This document shows positions 46,807 through 57,602 of a DNA stretch of 64,000 bases, piece by piece. The notes under the pieces are model-generated. The model was given only the letters and a program-made list of their open reading frames with translations. It did not search any database and had not been told where the DNA came from. Source of the stretch: Xestospongia bergquistia. Its lineage: Eukaryota > Porifera > Demospongiae > Haplosclerida > Petrosiidae. The stretch's first letter is position 1. Each line of letters begins with the position of its first letter. Both the position numbers and the translations under genes were made by a program. The DNA lies in assembly GCA_963965975.1 (NCBI GenBank), contig OZ014420.1, forward strand, positions 1,824,001-1,888,000, in the 5' to 3' direction.

Positions 46807-46872
46807 GACTATAATTAATGTAGTGGACGTGACCAACTACCACAAAATGGTAGTTGGTCACGTGCACCTACA
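46807..46872. promoter_or_regulatory. E-box hairpin upstream of the nuclease-like gene
   Basis: GTGGACGTGACCAACTACC and its inverse GGTAGTTGGTCACGTGCAC face each other around CACAAAAT, directly upstream of ATG 46806. A related TTGGTCACGTGCACTACAT word precedes the start of copy A (37,470-37,500) and fragments at 36,140 and 45,790. CACGTG is an E-box, so this is probably the family's promoter. Confidence 0.45.
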
Positions 46873-47574
46873 TTCACAGTACATATTGGAAGCAGTTCGA
46901 TGCATTCTAACAACTTCAAAATAATAGTAGTATATGTGTACATACTTTTAATATCGTTACTGTAATTGTTTGAAGTAGTTTGATTAGAACCAGAGACAAC
47001 AGAACTCAGTAAGACTTGAGGTCACTCAAGTACGGGTTAGTACGGGTTTGCCTACTCCAAGTTTTAATACAATAGTACGTTTTCGCCTACGGATACCATA
47101 ATTCTAATTAAACAAATATTGCGATTTTACAAATTAGAGCTCAGACACACAGAATTCAGCCGATGTAATTTTTTGCTAATCTATAACTTTGCTTTTAATC
47201 TATTACTTACTGTTGTAGAAAAGGAAAAGAACTAATGAACCTGCAACTTTTTGCAATGTAAATTATTACAAACAATAAACATATTAAAAGAAGTTCTTAC
47301 ACTTAACAGTTTGCACTTTAGAAGTGCATTAAGTGTAATGTGTACACATACATACATTTCTTCGTGAACGCATTATTACTTATGATTTCAAAGGTGTCAA
47401 TAATAAACATTTGATTATTTTATACTAAATAATCCAATTATATTTGAATTTGTAGTTCGATACTTTCGAACCATTTCAAATGAATCACATTTAATGTGTT
47501 CAGAGTTGTAGTTATTCTAGTTATTCTGGTTGTTCGAAGTAATTCGACATTCGACCACTTAATATTAATCACAT
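46873..47574. other. AT-rich spacer
   Basis: Contains a few TTCGAA palindromes and AGCAGTTCGATGCATTC modules. Otherwise nothing recognisable. Confidence 0.5.
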
Positions 47575-47735
47575 GTACTGGCCATGTGACAAGCTATGTA
47601 TCTTGAGAGGATGTGAGATATGTTGGATGTGAGATTTTCAAAAACATCTTTTATTAGTATGTACTCCTCATTCTCTAATAATACATGACCATGTACAAGT
47701 TTTGGTTTGGGACTTATAATTTCCCCTTTAGCCTC
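47575..47735 (-). pseudogene. terminal-exon fragment split by the gypsy element
   Basis: Matches 39,880-40,030 (minus; PKPKLVHGHVLLENEEYILI) and is interrupted at 47,736. The continuation (TTCCACAGTATT and the exon's acceptor side) resumes at 52,700-52,750, so the gypsy element landed inside this exon of another family copy. Confidence 0.7.
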
Positions 47736-47931
47736 TGTGACGGAGAAGACCGGAAGCGGAAGCAAGGAGATCACTTGCCCGGATCACGACCGAGGTGGAC
47801 CAGCCGTACGAAGTGATCCAGGCCGGGAACTATAAATGAACCAAACACTCATGTATTATGATATGACTAGTTTTAATAAATTTATTATCAATACTAAAAC
47901 GTTAAGAACGAGTTCTAGTCACTCTGTAACA
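47736..47931 (+). repeat. gypsy 5' LTR
   Basis: 196 bp, TG...CA ends. It contains TATAAATGAA (about 47,831) as a possible TATA region and AATAAATTTATT as a possible polyadenylation region. Confidence 0.85.
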
Positions 47932-48172
47932 TTATTTGGTGGCAGCGGTGGGATTGCAAGAACAGTTGTGAGCAACCTACCAAGACGACGGCAGAAAACA
48001 CGACAATAGTAAGGATAAACGACGACCCTATTCTGGAACCAATCGAAGGAGAAACTGTGAGCGACTCGAGAAGAAAATTAAGACCACGGCAGTTACCAGA
48101 TCAGCCCGGAGAACATAGATCTAAGAGAGGAAGAAGAGAAAAGAACGTAATCTCAGGGAAGAACAGGAAAAG

Positions 48173-51100
48173 ATGGATCAATTAGCGGCAGCTATGGGTC
48201 AGCTAGCTCAAGCTCAACAGCAGATGTTGCAGCAGATCGCACCTCAAAGAACACGCATCGAGATGGCCATCTACCAGGAAGGTGAGGATATCGAAAGCTT
48301 CTTGGAAACGTTTGAAGGAATGATGCGGTTACATCAAGTGCCAAGAGATGAGTGGGTGGTACATCTGATACCAAAGCTACAAGGCAGGGCAAGGGACGCT
48401 TGTGGAGGCCTTACTTACACGGAGACGTACGCGGAAGTCAAGGAGGTGTTACGGAAGCGGTTCATTGTAACTGAAGAAGGCAGCAGGCAGAGTCTGAGGA
48501 ACCTCAAATTCAACAGCAAGATGACACCTGAAGAGTATGCGATACAAGCTATGAAACTGACAAGTCGGTGGTTGACACCTGACAAAGGAGAGGAACAGAT
48601 GCGACAAAAAGTAGCTATGGAACAAATGGTACAAGGAATGAACGAAGGAATGAAAACGTGGATAGTCAGAGAACAGCTGCCAGATCCATATGCAATGGCA
48701 GAGTTGATGCAAGTCTACTTGGTATCAGAGAAGACACGAGAGAATTCGACTATTAATCGAGCCGAAAGTCATGGTATCCAACGAGGTGGGAACGCTACTT
48801 GGAGTAGAGATAGCACTCATTCGGATCGGCGGTATAATCCGACACCTGTAAGATATGAAGGGAAGAAGGAGAAGTTGGCCGAAGGGGATCCTCAAAAGAA
48901 GGTAACTTGTTATAAGTGTGGCAAACTGGGACACTATGCTCGACAGTGCCCAGAGAAAGCCCTCGTGCTAAGAGGAGCTAAAGGTAAGGGCAATTATGCA
49001 TACCAGTGTACTGGGACAGTGAATGGTCTCACTACAAACAGAATTCAATTGGATACTGGCAGTACGAAGACGTCAGTACACTCAAAATTTGTGTCCGAGG
49101 CCATGAAGACTGGAGGCTTCATAGAGCTCTGGAGTGCCAATGGACAAAAGACTAAGTGTCCAGTGGCCAGAGTGAAGATTACCCTGGATGGAGAAGAGTA
49201 CGATAGGGAGGTAGCAGTTGCGGCTGATCTACCTGAGGATGTATTACTGGGGGTCGATGTGCCTTTGGTGTGGCATATCTTGCCGCGACTTAGTAAAGAG
49301 GAGCAGCAGGAAGCGCTCAAGACACTACAGTCAGCTGTTCAACAGCAGCCCGATCAGGCGAACTCAACAGTGCTGGATCAGATGCTAGCTGATCACAAAG
49401 GACCGCAACAACCAGGACAACTCGACCCGACAGGGCTGTTGGACTCGGGACGGACATACGTCATCACTACGAGGGCTCAAGCTCTTGCTACCCAAAAACA
49501 AGCAACTCAGCCAACAGGTTCTACTGAGGAAGTGAAGACAAATGGTGAAACTAAGGAGTGTGATGCTCCTACAATCGAGGCAGAGCAAGGGGAAGACTAT
49601 CTAAGTGAAGATGAAAAGGAGCCGAGTGATTTGGCTCAATTGTTTCCATTCACTGGAGATGTAATCAAAACACCCGGAAGATCGCGCAAAAAGATGACCC
49701 GTGGAGAAAAACGGACTCACAATGATCGTTATCTGAGGGGAAAGAAAGAGACAGCCGCGGAGAGGCTCATTGAGGAGCAGAGGGCTGACCCAGAGGTGCA
49801 AAAGTGGAATTAGCAGGAGAAAGCAGAGCAAGTAATTGACCAACAAGGACTGCTATGTCGACGATGGCATCCTAGAGATAGACCTGAAGAGGTTATTGAC
49901 CAAGTAGTATTACCTCGATCGTATTGGTCAAATGTGTTACGGTTGGCCCACGACTTGCCTATGGCTGGTCATCTGGGACGGGAACGTACAACTAAACAAA
50001 TTCTCAAGCGGTTCTTCTGGCCAGGACTATTCCAGGACGTCAGGAAATATTGCGAGTCCTGTGACGCCTGTCAGAGAGTGGCAAAGAAACGAGAAAAAGT
50101 ACCCCTGATACCAATGCCAATAATGGATAAACCATTCAGACATATTGCAAAGGACGTAGTTGGACCATTGCCCAAGACTAGAAAGGGGAATCAGTACATC
50201 TTGGTGGTGTGTGACTATGCTACGAGGTACCCCGAGGCATTCCCGCTACAGACGTTTACAGCACCCACAGTAGCAGAGAAGTTGATCGAAATGTTCGCCC
50301 GCAACGGGATACCTGAGGAAATCTTAACAGACCAGGGCACTAATTTTACTTCTCAACTTTTACAAAAGCTCTATGAATTACTAGGAGTCAAGGCCATCAA
50401 GACAAGCCCGTACCATCCACAGATGGATGGATTGGTTGAACGTTTCAACCAGATACTAAAGTCAATGCTTAGACAAGTGTTAGCTGGAGAAAACCATAGT
50501 TGGAATGTAATGTTACCATATGTGCTATTTGCATATAGGGAAGTGCCACAAGAATCAACAGGATTCTCACCCTTTGAGCTGATCTACTCTCGAGACGTGA
50601 GAGGACCTCTAGATGTGCTTAAGGAGAGTTGGAGTAGTGGTGAGAAGGAGATGGATGACATTCTCACATATGTAATGAAAACCCGAGAAAGGATGGAGCT
50701 AGCAAGTGAACTAGCTCACGAGAATTTGAAGATGACACAACAGAAATGCAAGCAGTGGTACGACAGGAAAGCCAGAGAAATGGAGCTGAAAAAGGGAGAT
50801 CAAGTGTTGCTACTCCTTCCAGATAGTACAAAGAAGTTCCAGGGGAGATGGCAAGGACCATACGAAGTCAAGAAGAGGCTGGGGAAAGTCAATTATGAAA
50901 TTATGATGCCTGAACGGGGAAGTAGTAAGGTTGTTCACATTAATCTGCTAAAGAAGTGGCATCAGAGGGAAACAGCATTTGCTAATGTAATTGAAGAAGA
51001 CCCCGGGATTGTAGATTATTGCTGGAAAGGAGGAGACTCTCTTCGAGTCGGAGAGCAACTGGGAGCCGAACAACAAAACCAGCTGGGAGAACTGCTGAAA

Positions 51101-52603
51101 CATTTTCCGAACGTCACTAAGGATCAACCAGGACAGACCCATTTACTGACGCACAGTATACCGACGGGGACAGCACAACCGATACGACTGAAACCCTATC
51201 GGGTTCCCATAGTGTACCAAGAGAAGGTTGGACAAGAGCTCTGAGAGATGGAGCGCCACGGCATCATTGAGAAATCCTCTAGCGAATGGGCTTTTCCTAT
51301 TGTGGTTGTAACCAAAAAGGATGGTGATATACGAATCTTTGTGGACTACCGGAGATTGAACCAAGTTACGACGTTTGACGCCTACCCGATGCCAAGAGTA
51401 GACGAGCTGTTAGATGCAATTGGAGAGGCAGCATTTATAACCACCCTTTATTTAGCAAAAGGCTACTGGTAGGTGCCCCTGACGGGTAAGGACAAAGCAA
51501 AGACAGCCTTTACCACACCTAACGGGTTATACCAGTTTACTGTGATGCCCTTTGGGCTAAGTGGAGGACCTGCAACGTTCCAGAGATTGATGGACACAGT
51601 ACTACGAGGGACGGAGAAATTCACTGGGGTGTACCTAGACGACGTAGTAATCTGTAGTAGCAACTGGGCGGAACATTTAGATCACATAGCAGAAGTGTTC
51701 AAATGTCTACAGGAAGCAGGACTGACGGTTAAACTCAAGAAATGCACTTTTGGAGCACAGGAGTGTACATACTTGGGCCATAGGATAGGAAAGGGAGGGG
51801 TACAGCCGGAAACCAGCAAAGTAGCCGCAATCCGAGAAATGGCTCGACCTCGTACCAAGAAAGATGTAAGGACCTTTTTAGGAGTGACTGGCTACTATAG
51901 ACGATTTATAAAAAATTATGCTAGCGTAGCTGAATCTTTAACAGAACTGACCAGAAAGCAACAGCCTGAACAAGTGGAATGGAACGAGCGTACTGAACAT
52001 GCTTTTCAACGGCTGAAAGACACTCTAACCTCAGCGAAATTAATGAAGAACCCAGACTTCACCCAAACGTTCATCCTACAGACCAATGCTTCCAACGTGG
52101 GGGTGGGAGCTGTCCTCAGCCAGGGTAGCGAGGAAGACCGACCAATCGCCTACTTCAGCCGAAAACTACTCCCAAGGGAACGAAATTACTCTGTCGTGGA
52201 AAAAGAGTGTCTTGCAGTAGTACTCGGCATCTGGGCATTTGAAACATATTTGTTGGGAAAACCCTTTGTGATCCAGACAGATCACCGGGCTTTACAATGG
52301 CTCCAACGATTCAAGGACAAGAACGCACAGCTCACACAATGGAGTCTAGCTCTTCAACCGTACACTTTTACTGTGACTCACCGTAAGGGATGTGAAAACG
52401 CTAACGCGGACGCCTTGTCACGAATTTCACAAGACCCGTGCTTCGCACTAAAGATGGAGGGAGGAAATGTGACGGAGAAGACCGGAAGCGGGAGCAAGGA
52501 GATCACTTGCCCGGATCATGACCGAGGTGGACCAATCCAAATACTGGGAGAAAAACCCGAAGCAGTCCAGCCGTACGGAAGTGATCCAAGCCGGGAACTA
52601 TAA
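48173..52603 (+). pseudogene. gypsy gag-pol polyprotein, one frame with three stops
   Basis: One uninterrupted register of 1,477 codons broken only by TAG 49811, TGA 51242 and TAG 51470, with no gag/pol frameshift. In order: gag (MDQLAAAMGQLAQAQQQ, FLETFEGMMRLHQVP); knuckle CYKCGKLGHYARQCP (about 48,910); retropepsin LDTGS (about 49,050) with LLGVDVP; integrase zinc finger H-H-C-C (49,950-50,080); integrase core with KDVVGP, LTDQGTNF and HPQMDGLVERFN (D-D-E); a GPY/F-like module (FQGRWQGPYEV); then RT (RIFVDYRRLN, VMPFGL, VYLDDVVI) and RNase H (LQTNASNVGVGAVL, VIQTDHRALQWL, NADALSR). The position of the first RT catalytic Asp reads Tyr (TTLYL). The frame runs 135 bp into the 3' LTR. Inactive but young, given so few lesions. 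Confidence 0.88.
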
Positions 52604-52699
52604 ATGAACCAAACACTTATGTATTATGATATGACTAGTTTTAATAAATTTATTATCAATACTAAAACGTTAAGAACGAATTCTAGTCACTCTGTAACA
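52468..52699 (+). repeat. gypsy 3' LTR
   Basis: 232 bp. Relative to the 5' LTR it carries an additional segment (AATCCAAATACTGGGAGAAA and following), which is therefore either deleted in the 5' LTR or inserted in the 3' LTR. Confidence 0.85.
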
Positions 52700-52819
52700 G
52701 CCACACAATGAGTTCCACAGTATTTTTTTTTCTGAAACAAAAGAATCACATTACTTGTGATTAATATTACGTAAAAATAATAATTAATAAGTTATTCGAA
52801 AGTGCTAACAACTCTGAAC

Positions 52820-53390
52820 AATTATTATAACTATATTAAATGCACGTATACATTAAATGTGATTTTTAAATGGTTCAAAAGTGTTGAACTACTTCAAACA
52901 ATTACAGTAACCATATTAAAAGTGTGTACACATTACTAATATTAAGGTGGTTCAAGTCAATAGACATGGCAATGTCGTGTGCTACTAGTGAAACTGCTCC
53001 TACTTCAAACTACCAGTACAACCAGAGAATGCAGTAAGTTTATAAGTGGTTCGAAAGTGTCGAACAGCTTCAAAAAATTACATGGAGAACTCAGTATAAC
53101 CAGAGAACCAAGACAATGGAGAACTCAGTATAACCAGAGTCAATAGTCATGGTAATGTCATCTCTTAGTGAAACTGCTCGTACTTCAAACTACATATGTG
53201 ACGTGATGTAATTGACTAAATGCAAAATATGCAACTAGACGTAGCATTTGTACTCTCAAATTCACGCTGACTCTTGTGCAAAGAAGTGTTTGAAAGTATA
53301 TGCATTATAGTTAATTGTTGAGTAAAATTGTTCTTCAGTTCTTCAAACTTATTTAACAAATTCTGAAAGAAAAGCTACTTCAAACAATTA
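52820..53390 (+). repeat. 570-bp direct repeat, left copy
   Basis: Near-identical to 55757-56322 in the same orientation (AACTATATTAAATGCACGTA through AAGAAAAGCTACTTCAAACA). It includes a fragment of the family N-terminus (ATG in AGACATGGCAATGTCGTG). Confidence 0.75.
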
Positions 53391-56060
53391 CATGGAGAAC
53401 TCAGTATAACCAGAGAACCAAGACAATGGAGAAGAACTCAGTATAACCAGAGAACCAAGACACAATGGAGAACTCAGTATAATGCAGAAAAGTTTATAAG
53501 TGGTTCAAAAGTGTCGAACAACTTCAAAAAATTACATGGAGAACTCAGTATAACCAGAGAACCAAGACAATGGAGAAGAACTCAGTATAACCAGAGAACC
53601 AAGACACAATGGAGAACTCGGTATAATGCAAAAAAGTTTATAAGTGGTTCAAAAGTGTCAAACAACTTCAAAAAATTACATGGAGAACTCAGTATAACCA
53701 GAGAACCAAGAGAGAAATCAGTATAACCAGAGTCAATAGTCGTAGTAATGGTGTCTGCTCCTAGTGAAACTGCTCGTACTTCAAACTACATCTCAGTAAC
53801 CTGAGAAACCAAGACAATGCAGAGAACCAAGACAATGGAGAACTCAGTATAACCAGAGAACTCAGTATAATGCAGAAAAGTTTATAAGTGGTTCGAAAGT
53901 GTCGAACAACTTCAAAAAATTACATGGAGAACTCAACCAGAGAACCAAGACAATGGAGAACTCAGTATAAGCATGGAAAATATGCAACTAAACGACATAA
54001 CATTTGTACTCACCAATTTACGCTGACTCTTGTACAAAGAAGTGTTTGAACGTATATGCATTATAGTTAAAAAATTACTCAGTATAACCAGAGAACCAAG
54101 ACAATGGAGAACTCATATAAGTGGTTCGAAAGTGTCAAACAGCTTCAAAAAATTACATGGAGAACTCAGAAACAAGACAATGGAGAACAGTATAACCAGA
54201 GTCAACAGTCATGATAGTTGTTTATTTCAACCCATAAAAATCCTTGAAAGTGCTTCTTAAATATTATGTCAATAATTTAAGTCTTTCACTGGCCATGCGA
54301 CAAAGCTATATCTCAAGAGGATATCCATATGTTGGATATCCATATGCAGTATAACCAGAGAACCAAGACAATGGAGAACGCATTATAACTAGTCAGTAAT
54401 GTCATCTCCTAGTGAAACTACTTGTACTTCTACATATGCAACATAAAAAAAACTAGAAAACACTTTCAAAAAAAAGACAATGGAGAACTCAGTACCAGAG
54501 ACCAATATAAGTGGTTCGAAAGTGTCGAAGAACTTAAAAAAATTACATGGAGAACTCAACCAGAGAACCAAGACAATGGAGAACTCAGTATAAGCATGGA
54601 AAATATGCAACTAAACGACATAACATTTGTACTCACCAATTTACGCTGACTCTTGTACAAAGAAGTGTTTGAACGTATATGCATTATAGTTAAAAAATTA
54701 CTCAGTATAACCAGAGAACCAAGACAATGGAGAACTCATATAAGTGGTTCGAAAGTGTCAAACAGCTTCAAAAAATTACATGGAGAACTCAGAAACAAGA
54801 CAATGGAGAACAGTATAACCAGAGTCAACAGTCATGATAGTTGTTTATTTCAACCCATAAAAATCCTTGAAAGTGCTTCTTAAATATTATGTCAATAATT
54901 TAAGTCTTTCACTGGCCATGCGACAAAGCTATATCTCAAGAGGATATCCATATGTTGGATATCCATATGCAGTATAACCAGAGAACCAAGACAATGGAGA
55001 ACGCATTATAACTAGTCAGTAATGTCATCTCCTAGTGAAACTACTTGTACTTCTACATATGCAACATAAAAAAAACTAGAAAACACTTTCAAAAAAAAGA
55101 CAATGGAGAACTCAGTACCAGAGACCAATATAAGTGGTTCGAAAGTGTCGAAGAACTTAAAAAAATTACATGGAGAACTCAATCAGAGAACCAAGACAAT
55201 GGAGAACTCAGTATAAGCATGGAAAATATGCAACTAAACAACATAACATTTGTTCTCACCAATTTATGCTGACTCTTGTGCAAAGAAGTGTTTGAACGTA
55301 TATGCATTATAGTTAATTGTTGAGTAAAATTGTTCTTCAGTTCTTAAAACTTATTTAACAAATTCTGAAAGAATATAAGTGGTTTGAAAGTGTCGAACTA
55401 CTTCAAACAATTACATGGAGAACTCAGTATAACCAAAGAACCAAGACAATGGAGAAGAACTCAGTATAACCAGAGAACCAAGACACATTGAAGAACTCAG
55501 TATAATGCAGAAAACTTTATAAGTGGTTCAAAAGTGTCAAACAACTTCAAAAAATTACGAACTCAGTATAACCAGAGAACCAAGACAATGGAGAACACAT
55601 ATAAGTGGTTCGAAAGTGTCGAACAGCTTCAAAAAATTACATGGAGAACTCAGAACCAAGACAATGGAGAACAGTATAACCAGAGTCAACAGTCATGATA
55701 GTTGTTCATTTCAAACCATAAAAATCCTTGAAAGTGCTTCTTAAATATCATGTCAATTATTATAACTATATTAAATGCACGTATACATTAAATGTGATTT
55801 TTAAATGGTTCAAAAGTGTTGAACCACTTCAAACAATTACAGTAACCATATTAAAAGTGTGTACACATTACTAATATTAAGGTGGTTCAAGTCAATAGAC
55901 ATGGCAATGTCGTGTGCTACTAGTGAAACTGCTCCTACTTCAAACTACCAGTACAACCAGAGAATGCAGAAAAGTTTATAAGTGGTTCGAAAGTGTCGAA
56001 CAGCTTCAAAAAATTACATGGAGAACTCAGTATAACCAGAGAACCAAGACAATGGAGAAC
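53095..56060 (+). repeat. minisatellite field, third block
   Basis: Many AACCAGAGAACCAAGACAAT and GGAGAACTCAGTATAA units interleaved with AAGTGGTTCGAAAGTGTCGA palindromes and small fragments of the nuclease-like exon (sequence for LNDVTFVLTN-type text, and MSSPSETA-type starts). No intact gene is seen. Confidence 0.7.
53885..55315 (+). repeat. 623-bp tandem duplication, about 2.3 copies
   Basis: Identical blocks recur with a 623-bp period (for example 54030 and 54653, 54422 and 55045), with a partial third copy at 55,131-55,315 carrying a few changes. A very recent event. Confidence 0.85.
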
Positions 56061-56322
56061 TCAGTATAACCAGAGTCAATAGTCATGGTAATGTCATCTC
56101 CTAGTGAAACTGCTCGTACTTCAAACTACATATGTGACGTGATGTAATTGACTAAATGCAAAATATGCAACTAGACGTAGCATTTGTACTCTCAAATTCA
56201 CGCTGACTCTTGTGCAAAGAAGTGTTTGAAAGTATATGCATTATAGTTAATTGTTGAGTAAAATTGTTCTTCAGTTCTTCAAACTTATTTAACAAATTCT
56301 GAAAGAAAAGCTACTTCAAACA
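55757..56322 (+). repeat. 570-bp direct repeat, right copy
   Basis: The partner of 52820-53390. Its end lies close to where BEL/Pao sequence resumes. Confidence 0.75.
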
Positions 56323-56342
56323 ATTACTTCAAACAATTACTG

Positions 56343-56690
56343 TTTGAACTTAGGGAATGCCATCGTTATCATAACCGGACCAAAGGGGTTGAAGGTATTG
56401 TGTCTGTTGGAGACCTAGTACTTGTCCACGATCAAGACCCCCCTAGAGGTCTATGGAAGTTAGCAATAATCGAAAGTGTTATAAAAGGAAGTGATGTTTG
56501 TATTAGAGGTGCAGCAGTAAGGACTCAATCAGATACAGGTCGAACTTCAGTGCTGAAGCGTTCAATTAAACAACTGTACCCCATCGGAGTTAGAAGCCAG
56601 ATTACTGGAACTGACCACATCATGAGCAACCAAGATATTCAGGATACTGCAAGACGACCCATAAGAGCATCTGCAAATAAGAGCCAATGA
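56343..56690 (+). pseudogene. BEL/Pao DUF5641 C-terminal pol domain
   Basis: A frame open from about 56,343: LFELRECHRYHNRTKG, then VSVGDLVLVHDQDPPRGLW, AIIESVIKGSD and LKRSIKQLYPI, typical of the DUF5641 domain that ends BEL/Pao polyproteins. It is followed by a polypurine tract (GGGGAGAGGA, 56827-56836) and the 3' LTR. Confidence 0.8.
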
Positions 56691-56836
56691 AAGATGCAGA
56701 AATTGGATCCAAGAACTAGAAAATGACTGAAAATGTATTAACTGTGAGCCATATCTATGTACATTTATTGACGACTAATTATTGTTAATTTGTATTTATC
56801 ACTTAAGTTGACCAGTTCTGGTCAATGGGGAGAGGA

Positions 56837-57035
56837 TGTATGAGATTATAATATTCAATTGTGACTGATTATTATTCATGTAATCAATATATATATTGTT
56901 CACGTGATCTTGAGAGAGACCATGTTGACCAAAAAACCTTTTTTATGAATATATTTGTTAATGTTGAATCCTCTCAAAGGAAAAGGGTATTCTAATCTGA
57001 ACAACTCTAACTAATTTGTGTTGAACTCTATTACA
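56837..57035 (+). repeat. BEL/Pao 3' LTR
   Basis: 199 bp, TGTATGAGATTATAAT to CTCTATTACA. It differs from the 5' LTR by scattered substitutions and small indels and is followed by target duplicate ATTAT. Confidence 0.85.
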
Positions 57036-57104
57036 ATTATATTTTTAACTGCAATGGATGTATTCAGAGCATAACTAATGTAAGTTTGGTAGTTGTTTAA
57101 TATA

Positions 57105-57400
57105 AACTCACAAACCACAATATAAAATAATAATATTAAACAAGTAGTCTATGACATAAATATAAAATTTGTTATGATATTATAGAAAGCATGATCAATT
57201 ATAATTAATTAATTATACAATTGATAGTTTTGACTGCACTACTATTTGTATCAAGTCATAGCAAGCTGCTATGTAACCACACCCACTAGGCCTCCAACAC
57301 TACCTGCTATGTCTTTTAAACTAAGGTCTTCATCACCCTCTATACCATCACTAGTAGTAGTAGCTGTTCCAGTATTAGCTGTGCTACTAATAATTTACCT
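57105..57400 (-). pseudogene. membrane-gene remnant (3' flank, helix, stalk)
   Basis: The 3' flank word AAACTCACAAACCACAA is followed at 57,276-57,395 by sequence matching the transmembrane helix and Thr/Ser stalk of the 25952 gene. The domain is missing. Units 1 and 2 keep only the 3' flank part, so this unit preserves more of an older gene copy. Confidence 0.55.
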
Positions 57401-57602
57401 TCTGTCTCTGTTTAATTAACCTAATAGTGTATTAGAAATGAAAACATTATTATGTTAACTTTCAAACATACACCCAACCTGTATAAGTATATATTGATTT
57501 AATCAACCAATTAATTACCTATCAATCTATCTATCTATCCATCCATCCATCGTCTTAACCACTGAATAAATAGATTATAAGAATGTAGTCTAGCCAGCTA
57601 GA
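57401..57602. other. spacer
   Basis: AT-rich, with a (CTAT)n/(CCAT)n microsatellite at about 57,523-57,552. Nothing else is seen. Confidence 0.5.

Larger units (their letters stand above)
47736..52699 (+). mobile_element. Ty3/gypsy LTR element with INT before RT (Gmr1-like order)
   Basis: LTRs at 47736-47931 and 52468-52699 both start TGTGACGGAGAAGACCGGAA and end CTGTAACA. The 3' copy has about 36 bp extra (52,534-52,571). Flanks GCCTC (47731-47735) and GCCAC (52700-52704) are a likely 5-bp target duplication with one change. A primer-binding site TGGTGGCAGCGGTGGGAT starts at 47937. The single long frame encodes gag, protease, integrase, reverse transcriptase and RNase H in that order. Confidence 0.9.
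30544..57035 (+). mobile_element. BEL/Pao LTR retrotransposon with nested insertions
   Basis: LTRs at 30544-30745 and 56837-57035 both start TGTA and end TTACA, are about 200 bp long and are alignable throughout. They are flanked by the 5-bp duplication ATTAT (30539-30543 and 57036-57040). Internal parts in order are gag (DUF1759-like), zinc knuckles, DUF1758-type protease, reverse transcriptase and RNase H. Then a 21.6-kb foreign block replaces the integrase region, and the DUF5641 C-terminal domain and 3' LTR follow. Coding parts carry stops and frame changes, so it is dead. The paralogous cluster units retain the unoccupied target near 21,302 and 27,008, which confirms the insertion point. 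Confidence 0.85.

Noticed and set aside
48192..51663. Minus-strand ORFs overlapping the gypsy element
   Set aside because: Antisense shadows of the gag-pol frame without family features.
52820..56322. The 570-bp direct repeats as LTRs of another element
   Set aside because: No TG...CA ends, primer-binding site or polypurine tract were found at their edges, and the enclosed DNA is minisatellite and fragments. Local duplication explains them better.
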